Positions 16,796 to 22,900 of a stretch of DNA of 22,900 nucleotides are shown in pieces. The stretch spans positions 1 to 22,900 of the forward strand of contig JADJPG010000062.1 of NCBI GenBank assembly GCA_016713365.1, read 5' to 3'. The notes below the pieces were generated by a model. That model saw only the letters and a program-made list of their open reading frames with translations, was not told the origin of the DNA and made no database searches. Source of the stretch: Verrucomicrobiota bacterium (GTDB taxonomy: Bacteria > Verrucomicrobiota > Verrucomicrobiia > Limisphaerales > JADJPG01). Position 1 is the first letter of the stretch. Every line of letters begins with the position of its first letter. Both the position numbers and the translations under genes were made by a program.

Positions 16796-17665
16796 ATGGG
16801 CCTAGACATCAATGCCGTTCGCTTCCTCATCGACGCGCGCAAACGCGGCGTCGACTTCGGCGAGGTCATCACGCTCGGTCGCCAGGATCTGAACGTCTTC
16901 CCGGCGAAGATGATCGAGGTGCTCGAGGCCAATGGCTTTCCCGCCGCCGCCTTCAAGGAAGACAAGGCGCTCTACGCCGAGCCGGCTTTCCTCAGTCTCG
17001 GCGCGAAGAAGGTGCATTCGCTCGACGCCTCCGACTTCGAAGGCGCGTCGTTCGTCCAGGATTTGAATCAGCCGATCAAGCCCGAGCTGAAGCAACGCTT
17101 CGATCTCGTGGTGGACGGCGGCACGCTGGAGCACGTCTTCAATTTCCCGCTCGCGCTCCAAAGCTGCATGGAGATGGTGAAGCCCGGCGGCCACATCCTC
17201 TTCCACACCTGCGCGAACAACTGGTGCGGTCACGGCTTCTATCAGTTCAGCCCGGAACTGTATTACCGCGCGCTCAGTCCGGAGAATGGCTTCGAAATCA
17301 CGCGCATGATCCTGCACATGGTGGGGCCCTACGCGAAGTGGTATGAAGTCTCGGACCCGAACGCCGTGCGTGCTCGCGTGGAGCTGGTCAGCTTCGCTCC
17401 GATGCAGCTGCTCGTGCTCGCGAAGCGCACCGCGGTGAAACCGATCTTCGCCAGTCCGCCGCAGCAGAGTGATTACACGCCGCGTTGGCAGCCCACCAAG
17501 CCCGGTGATCCGCCGCCGGTGAACTACGAACCGCCGCGTCCATGGATCTCCACTGCGCTGCCCGGCGTCGCGCGCTTGTTGAACGTCATCAAAAACGGCG
17601 TGGGCCTGTTGCGCACGCACACCTTGTGGAACCGCCGCAGTTATCGTCCTGTCTCCAAGCCGTGA
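16796..17665 (+). CDS. Class I SAM-dependent methyltransferase, probably glycan or polyketide-like small-molecule type
   Basis: A 289-residue cytoplasmic protein with ribosome-binding site AAGGGAG. Methyltransferase features are FDLVVDGGTLEHVFNF (102-117, strand beta4 and the following helix) and VKPGGHILFHTCANNW (128-143). The usual GxGxG motif I is not seen; LGRQDLNVF (27-35) occupies a similar place, as in a poorly characterised methyltransferase subgroup. The C-terminal ~90 residues are Pro-rich (KPGDPPPVNYEPPRPW) and then basic. It is bracketed by direct copies of a 93-bp repeat and followed, after a 523-bp repeat-rich gap, by a glycosyltransferase gene. This suggests a role in glycan or surface-polymer modification. 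The substrate is unknown. Confidence 0.75.
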   Translation: MGLDINAVRFLIDARKRGVDFGEVITLGRQDLNVFPAKMIEVLEANGFPAAAFKEDKALYAEPAFLSLGAKKVHSLDASDFEGASFVQDLNQPIKPELKQRFDLVVDGGTLEHVFNFPLALQSCMEMVKPGGHILFHTCANNWCGHGFYQFSPELYYRALSPENGFEITRMILHMVGPYAKWYEVSDPNAVRARVELVSFAPMQLLVLAKRTAVKPIFASPPQQSDYTPRWQPTKPGDPPPVNYEPPRPWISTALPGVARLLNVIKNGVGLLRTHTLWNRRSYRPVSKP

Positions 17666-17690
17666 AAAAGGTGAGTCCAGACACTCGACT

Positions 17691-17783
17691 GAAGCGCCGA
17701 ACTCCGATTCGGCGTGGACGTAGCCGGCTGGAGAAAGCGTTCCTCAATTCGGTGGAGCGAGACTCCGTCGAGCCGTGGCAAGA
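17691..17783 (+). repeat. 93-bp dispersed repeat, copy B
   Basis: Same length and order as copy A (16447-16539), with 86 of 93 positions identical. It begins with the GCGCCGAACTCCGATTCGGC hairpin. Its right part (17751-17774) is the inverted partner of 18018-18041. Confidence 0.9.
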
Positions 17784-17843
17784 CCGGGCGTGTGAGAATT
17801 TCGGCGAAGGCCGCTTCAATGAATCCAAGTCCCGGAATCGTTC

Positions 17844-17965
17844 CCGCGAAACACGCGAAAGTACGCCAAAGGGAATCGATTCGAGGCGTTTTGCGGAAAT
17901 AGAATCAACTGAAGTTGGCCGGCTTCAGTTCAGCGGGGTTTCGCGTTGTTTCGCGTGCTTAGCGG
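17844..17965. repeat. CGCGAAACACGCGAAA-type inverted repeats
   Basis: The left block CCGCGAAACACGCGAAAGTA (17844-17863) continues ACGCCAAA. The right block TTTCGCGTTGTTTCGCGTGC (17939-17958) ends TTAGCGG. The two are imperfect reverse complements around a central perfect hairpin at 17907-17930. The composition of short A-runs and CGCG suggests a second palindromic intergenic element family. Confidence 0.65.
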
Positions 17966-18017
17966 ATCTCCTCTCCGAAGTCCGGCTCGAGTATTCGATG
18001 GCCCTTGATAGGATCAG

Positions 18018-18070
18018 GGCTCGACGGAGTCTCGCCCCACCGCGTCTGGAGCGCCGAACTCCGATTCGGC
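18018..18070. repeat. Dispersed repeat, rearranged copy (D1 inverted, D2 direct)
   Basis: D1 (18018-18041) is GGCTCGACGGAGTCTCGCCC plus CACC, the reverse complement of the right end of copies A and B. D2 (18048-18070) is the GGAGCGCCGAACTCCGATTC module in direct orientation. The modules are joined in the opposite order to copies A and B. Confidence 0.85.
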
Positions 18071-18188
18071 TCGGTGCGAAAACTGGTAGCCACCGAGGTG
18101 ACGAGGTGGATTCCTCTGCCGCACAAAAGCGTCCGCCTCATCCCTTCGGCGGCTACGGGGAATTGGCCCATCGTTTCGTCTTCCACTC

Positions 18189-18992
18189 ATGAACCCCGCG
18201 CGTTCCGCCATCGTCACTGTGGCCTTCGGGCGCTCCACGGAGCATCTCGATTACACCTTCACCAGCTTCGCGCAGAAGAATCCCGGCATTCCCCTCCACG
18301 CTTTCATTCTTGGGAACAGCCTCCCGAAACGTCAGCTGCCGGAAGTCACGTATCATCTCGTCGCGCCGCAGCCGGACTTTTCCCATCCGCTCCGCGAAGT
18401 CTACTTCCGCCGCCTGGAACTCATCGACCAGCTCGATGTCGACTTCGCGCTCGTCGTCGATTCCTACGATGTGCTCTGCCTGCAACCCCTCGGTCCGCTG
18501 GAGAAACTGCTCGGCGGCTGCGACGTCGCTGCGGTCGTGGAACACATGGGCGCGCGCTACGTGCTGGGGCAGGGCTACACCGCGAACTTCCTCAATGGCG
18601 GCGTCTTCTTCTGGAACGTGCCGGGCAGTCGCGACATCCGCCGCGAGATCACCGCGCGCGGCCGGGCGCATTTCCGCACCGTGGCGGACGATCAATATTG
18701 CATCAACGAAGTCATCCAGACGCGCCACTTCGATCGCCTGCGCATTCTGCCGTGCCAGTATAATTTCCGCGCGCACTACCGTCACAAGCAGCGGGGCTGG
18801 CCCAGTGTGGACACGCTGGACGGCGTGAAGATTTACCACAACGCCACCTGCATGGATGCCGTGAAAGCGCTTGGTTCCACTCAGCTCCAGGCCACGTTGC
18901 CGGACTTGCCGACAGACCCGCGTCCGCTCACGGAAAAGGAACAGTTCTGGCGACGGCTCCGCACGCGACTCTCGCCGCACATTGCGAAGTAG
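18189..18992 (+). CDS. GT8-like glycosyltransferase
   Basis: A 267-residue protein without signal peptide or membrane segment, so probably cytoplasmic or membrane-associated. It has a GT-A-type fold: N-terminal strand SAIVTVAFGR, then ALVVDSYDVLCLQPLGPLEK with the DxxD metal/nucleotide-sugar site (Asp91, Asp94), FLNGGVFFWN (134-143, equivalent to the GT8 NsGvmlfN loop), ADDQYCINEV (166-175) and a late VKIYHN (213-218) in the place of the GT8 metal-binding His. These indicate transfer of a sugar from a nucleotide donor; donor and acceptor are unknown. It lies between two methyltransferase genes, which suggests glycan assembly and decoration. It is convergent, nine bases apart, with the next gene. 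Confidence 0.8.
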   Translation: MNPARSAIVTVAFGRSTEHLDYTFTSFAQKNPGIPLHAFILGNSLPKRQLPEVTYHLVAPQPDFSHPLREVYFRRLELIDQLDVDFALVVDSYDVLCLQPLGPLEKLLGGCDVAAVVEHMGARYVLGQGYTANFLNGGVFFWNVPGSRDIRREITARGRAHFRTVADDQYCINEVIQTRHFDRLRILPCQYNFRAHYRHKQRGWPSVDTLDGVKIYHNATCMDAVKALGSTQLQATLPDLPTDPRPLTEKEQFWRRLRTRLSPHIAK

Positions 18993-19001
18993 GGAAATGG
19001 C

Positions 19002-19814
19002 CTACTTAAGTCGGAGCGTGAGGAAGGAACCTTCCGAGTTGTGCCGGACGAACTGGTAAAAGCTCAGGCCGAGATCCACGGATTCAAACGCCGGGAAATG
19101 CTTCGCCAGCCACTGCTTCCACTCACTGTTCGTCCATTTGGTCTGGTGCAGATCGACTCCGTTATGGATGTCCGGCACCGAGGTGGTGGAGGCGATGAAG
19201 TAACCACCCTTGGCCATGTGCGCCGTGATGTTGGTGAACAGCTGGGGCAGGTCGCTGGTGGGGATGTGTTCGAGCACTTCCCACATCGTCACCAGGTAAA
19301 ACTTCGCGGGTTGCTGGCGCGCGGTGACCTTGAACGGCTTCGTGATGTCGCAGGTGAACAAATTCTTGCCGGCGAGGGCAGGCCAGTTGGCGCGTTTGTG
19401 CTTCAAGGAGAAGTCCGAGCCTTCCAACCCTACTGCAAGCCATCCGAAATCGGAGAAGTCCTTGACCAATTGACCGCCGGAGCAGCCGAGATCGAGCGCA
19501 CCTAGCGTGGAATTCGGATTCTCCGCTTTGATGCGTTTGGCCATGAACTCGACGAACTTTTTGTTCGTGCTGTTGTCCCGGCTGGTTCCCCATGGATTTA
19601 GGTGGTCCGGGGATTCGTAGGCGATGGGGTTCTTGGTCTCTAACTGGATTTGGAAATCAGTCGCACCGGGAAGGCTGCCGAAGAGCTTGTATTTGAGGGC
19701 AAACAGCAGCTCGCGCCATTCCTTGTAAAGCCGCATCCAGATTTCGGCCACAAGGAACCCGCCTTGCCCACTGCTAATCAGTTCCCACGCCCAGGTAACG
19801 CCCGGTATTCGCAT
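19002..19814 (-). CDS. Class I SAM-dependent methyltransferase
   Basis: A 270-residue protein. Motif I is LDLGCSGGQLV (107-117); VGLEGSDFSLKHKR follows (strand beta2 and helix), then NLFTCDITKPF, YLVTMWEVLEHIP (173-185) and MAKGGYFIASTTS. This is the Methyltransf_11/23 layout often found in O-antigen and other glycan gene sets. The N-terminal ~50 residues are aromatic and variable. Met27 (19736) is an alternative start, and neither start has a clear ribosome-binding site. Codon and base use is somewhat more AT-rich than in the housekeeping genes, fitting an accessory origin. The target is unknown, presumably a sugar or lipid-linked intermediate made with the convergent glycosyltransferase. 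Confidence 0.8.
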   Translation of the reverse strand: MRIPGVTWAWELISSGQGGFLVAEIWMRLYKEWRELLFALKYKLFGSLPGATDFQIQLETKNPIAYESPDHLNPWGTSRDNSTNKKFVEFMAKRIKAENPNSTLGALDLGCSGGQLVKDFSDFGWLAVGLEGSDFSLKHKRANWPALAGKNLFTCDITKPFKVTARQQPAKFYLVTMWEVLEHIPTSDLPQLFTNITAHMAKGGYFIASTTSVPDIHNGVDLHQTKWTNSEWKQWLAKHFPAFESVDLGLSFYQFVRHNSEGSFLTLRLK

Positions 19815-20147
19815 AGTTTCTAAGGTCGCGCTGGCTCCAAGCCTTTACGCGGTTCGCGACGCTAAAGACTAGAGATTCTCATTGCGAGAGGAATTTCATC
19901 CACCTTGGGAGCTGTCGCAAAACTGGGAAATGTCACTGCTCTTTCAAGCAATAGTTAACGGCCTGTTCGCAAAGAAAGGTGCGCAATTTGAGCTCAATTT
20001 AACTTGCTGGCTTCGGTGATTTATGTGCATTATTTGAGCCGAAGTTCCTGAAAGATTATTGTCGGCGAAGTTCTGTCGGACGGAATCTTACGGGAAGGTG
20101 GAAACAAGAACCGGAAGTAAATGCGTTAATCGCTCAAGGAGAATAAA
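19815..20147. other. Divergent intergenic region upstream of the tandem-domain protein
   Basis: About 330 bp without a credible gene, clearly more AT-rich than its surroundings. It holds a perfect 10-bp palindrome TTGAGCTCAA (19988-19997), an inverted repeat CTTCGG (20011-20016) / CCGAAG (20039-20044), and a strong Shine-Dalgarno AAGGAG (20136-20141) six bases before ATG 20148. A promoter or operator for the secreted-protein gene is likely here; no convincing -35/-10 pair was chosen. Confidence 0.6.
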
Positions 20148-22900
20148 ATGGATAACCTATTTCGTACGTTACTGGTGGCCACGGCAGTGGCGTCAGGCGT
20201 CTCTGCTCATGCAGGGGAAATCGCAATCGCCAACCCAAGTTTTGAATCCCAAACGTTCTTGGATGGGCAAGAGAACGTAAATGATGTCACCGGCTGGATC
20301 GGGTCGGGTTCTTGGTTCCATGTTTCCAACCCACAGGATCACCGTTTTGACGGAACGTCCGAGGGCAGTGTCCTTCCGAACCCGATTGACGGGCTAAACA
20401 TAGTCGGGCTGAACACCGGGACTACGCTTTACCAAGATCTCGAGGCGGTTGTGCTGCCGAAGGCATCTTACAAGTTGACCTTGCTGGTTGGACACCGAAG
20501 GGGCGTTCCCTTTGGCACTCCAACGATAAGCTTAATCGCGGGAGGTGAAGTCCTTGCTGAAGCTGTGGCAGCGGAGCCTGAAGATGGAAAGTTCTCGCCG
20601 TTCGAATTGACCTGCGAGGCACCGGAATCTGGAGGCGTCGTTGGTCAAACTCTGCGGATCCAGATCACGAGTGTAGGAGCAGACGCGCAATCTTGGTTCG
20701 ACGGAGTGAAGTTGTCCGTGGCGTTGCCGCCTCCGCCGAACGGAACTATTGCTATCGCCAATCATAGCTTTGAAGAACCAGTGCTGGCGGATGGAACATT
20801 CAATCTCAACGACACCCCGGGGTGGGTTGGTTCCGGAATTCGGTGGCATGTCGCCAATCCGAACAATGGCTGGTTCCCGGGAACAAGCTCCGGCGACGCA
20901 GCGCCAAATCCCATTGACGGCTCGAACATTGGCGGCATCAACACGGGCGCGACGATCGCCCAAGATTTGACTGCGACTCAACCGGGGCTGACCTATACGC
21001 TAAACATGCTCGTTGGTCAGCGCATTGGCGTTCCATTTGGTACCCCGAAGGTTAGCCTGATGGCAGGGGGGCAAGTGTTGGCCGAGGCGGTTCCCGTCGC
21101 TCCAGCCTCGGGGACGTTTGCTGCATTTCAATTGACGTTCGATTCACCGCCAACTGGTGATGTTCTGGGACAGCCGCTGCGCATTCAGATCAGTAGCTCT
21201 GGTGCCAACGCACAGGCATGGATCGATAATCTTCAACTTGGTTACGCCCCAACGCCAACGCCCCCCCCCGGGCCGGAGATTGTCATCGCCAATCATAGTT
21301 TCGAAGCTCCTGCGCAGGCTGATGGCAATTATACCATCAACAACGTTCCCGGTTGGATCGGCACCGGTACCTTCCATGTGGCGAATCCCCAAGACGATTG
21401 GTTTGGAGGCACGAGCGAGGGTAGTTCAGCAAATCCGATCGATGGTTCCAACATCGCCGGGATCAATGTAGGTGGGAGGATTTATCAAGATTTGACCGCC
21501 GTTCTACGCCCCGGAGTGACCTATTCCTTGAGCATGCTGGTCGGGCAACGCATCGGAGTTCCGTTTGGAAATCCCCAAATCAGACTTATTGCAGGCGGAC
21601 AAGTTCTGGCAGAAACCGCCCCAGTGGCCCCAGCCTCCGGCTCGTTCTCTGAAGTGGGTTTGACTTACGACTCTCCTGCAGAGGGAGAGGCCCTAGGCCA
21701 GCCATTGCGCATTGAAGTTACAAGTGCTGGCCGGGACGCTCAGGTGTGGATTGATAATGGTGCTGACAGTGGGGCCGACTCCTCCGCCACCACCGGGGCC
21801 AGAGATTGCTATCGCGAATCACAGCTTCGAGGAGCCGGTGCTTGCCGACGGGCAATACAACATCAACGACACGCCCGGATGGGTAGGGGTTGGGTCCGCA
21901 ATTCCACGTCGCCAATCCTCAGAATGATTGGTTTGTCGGCACGAGCGCCGACAGCACGGAGAATCCAATCGATGGCTCGAACATCGGTGGCCTCAACGTG
22001 GGAACGACGCTCTATCAGGATTTGACGAACGTCGTGAAGGCGGGTGTCACCTACAAACTGACGATGCTCGTCGGTCATCGGAATGGGGCACCGTTCGGAA
22101 CACCTGCTGTAAGTTTGCTCGGGGGTGGAGTCGTACTGGCACAGGCCACACCGCCGGCCCCTGAGGTGGGCAGGTTCGCTCCGTTTGAACTCACGTACAA
22201 CTCACCGGAAAGTGGAGATGAGATCGGGCAGACGCTCCGTATTCAACTGCAAAGCATCGGTGACGCCGCCCAAGCGTGGTTCGATGATATCAAACTGACG
22301 GTAGTCCCGACCCTTCCTCCTCCTCCTCCGCCTACTCCTGATGTAGCGATCGCAAATCATAGCTTCGAAAATCCGGTCGTGGGTGACGGATCGTATACTA
22401 TTAACAACATGCCGGGCTGGACTGGGTCAGGTACTTGGTGGCATGTCGCGAATCCGGGCAATGATTGGTTCTCTGGAACGAGTGCTGGTTCGGCGGGACC
22501 AAATCCCATCGACGGCGCGAATGCGGCTGGATTGAACACCGGAGCTGCAATCTATCAAGAGCTCGTGGATACAGTGAACGCCGGGGTTGGCTACAAACTC
22601 ACCATGCTGGTGGGGCACCGGAGAGGTGTTCCATTCGGGCGGCCGACTGTGAGTCTCATGGCGGGCGAGCAGGTGTTGACGGAGGGGGTTCCGCTGCCGC
22701 CGAGTGACGGCGCTTTCGCCCCGTTTGAGCTCACTTGGAATTCGCCGGACGCCGGTGGAGTGGTTGGTCAGAAACTGGCTATCCGCATCGTCAGCACGGG
22801 TCGGGATGCGCAGGCTTGGTTCGACAATCTCAAGCTTACCATCGGCCCGAAATTCCCGCCTCCGCCGAACAACACGGCGCCGCTGGCGAAGGCGGTCATC
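20148..22900 (+). CDS. Secreted protein with at least five tandem beta-sandwich-like domains, two frameshifts, open at right edge
   Basis: ATG 20148 has AAGGAG six bases upstream. The signal peptide MDNLFRTLLVATAVASGVSA is cleaved near SAHA-GE. Five domains of ~176 residues start at 20217, 20745, 21276, 21802 and 22340. Each reads IAIANHSFExPvlaDG...PGWxGsG..HVANPxxdWF.GTS......NPIDGsNi.GlNtG..iyQDL, then a YkLtMLVGhR.GvPFGtP.vSLmaGGqVLaea unit, and ends in AQaWfDn.kL. Pro-rich linkers separate the domains. The pattern resembles DUF642 or galactose-binding-like jelly-roll modules, so carbohydrate binding at the cell surface is a reasonable inference. The frame shifts by one extra base at about 21759-21760 and again at about 21896-21900. 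Corrected, domain 4 reads GVGSQFHVANPQNDWF. The C-terminus (NNTAPLAKAVI...) lies outside the window. Confidence 0.85.

Larger units (their letters stand above)
17666..18188. other. Repeat-rich gap without a gene
   Basis: It contains repeat copy B (17691-17783), CGCGAAACACGCGAAA-type repeats (17844-17870 and, inverted, 17937-17965), a hairpin AACTGAAG (17907-17914) / CTTCAGTT (17923-17930), and repeat parts D1 and D2 (18018-18070). The ORFs crossing it read straight through the repeats and have no family features. The promoter for the downstream glycosyltransferase gene should lie near its right end. Confidence 0.7.

Noticed and set aside
16447..18070. Composite transposon or insertion sequence.
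   Set aside because: There is no transposase or integrase frame between or near the repeats and no target duplication could be recognised, so only a non-autonomous repeat family is claimed.
20217..22850. CRISPR array or DNA-level tandem repeat.
   Set aside because: The ~530-bp periodicity follows protein domains with codon-level divergence; there are no short identical repeats with unique spacers anywhere in the window.

Overview
The window reads as GC-rich chromosomal DNA from a Verrucomicrobiota-like bacterium. This is an inference. It rests on secreted proteins with the C-terminal tail typical of that phylum, a DUF1080 (3-keto-glycoside hydrolase) gene, several start codons without a Shine-Dalgarno sequence, and intergenic families of short palindromic repeats.

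Layout. 1-62 (-) is the first 20 codons of a short-chain dehydrogenase/reductase. 123-4634 holds three exported proteins: one with three degenerate flagellar rod/hook-like (FlgE/FlgG) modules, a pectate-lyase-type beta-helix protein, and a convergent DUF1080 protein. 4727-5641 is a GlpG-type rhomboid protease. 5824-8604 holds the E2 and E3 subunits of a 2-oxoacid dehydrogenase complex; E2 carries a frameshift and E3 an in-frame TAG. 8680-12519 is an activated-methyl-cycle block: a divergent ArsR-HTH/methyltransferase fusion regulator (SahR type), metK and ahcY. The regulator and metK share one 46-bp palindromic region in which two opposed promoters overlap. metK and ahcY are separated by an unusual array of TCAGT octamers. 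12613-13845 encodes a ClpX-like AAA+ unfoldase without the zinc domain, RKH loop or ClpP-docking IGF loop. 13926-15575 (-) is purE-purK with an ATGA overlap; purK is frameshifted.

15576-19814 looks like an accessory, repeat-rich region. It has a perfect 29-bp inverted repeat, a small ORF followed by a strong terminator, two methyltransferases, a GT8-like glycosyltransferase, and several copies of a palindromic repeat that bracket the first methyltransferase. 20148 to the right edge is a secreted protein built from at least five tandem ~176-residue beta-sandwich-like domains with proline-rich linkers. It is broken by two +1 indels and runs off the window.

Conserved genes are interrupted at five or six places, mostly by single-base indels in or beside short homopolymers. 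The simplest reading is consensus error in a long-read or metagenome assembly, though pseudogenisation is not excluded. The broken genes are therefore listed as single loci with the break position stated. The most interesting biology is the nested sahR/metK operator-promoter, the TCAGT array, the stripped-down ClpX paralogue and the flagellar-rod-like secreted protein.
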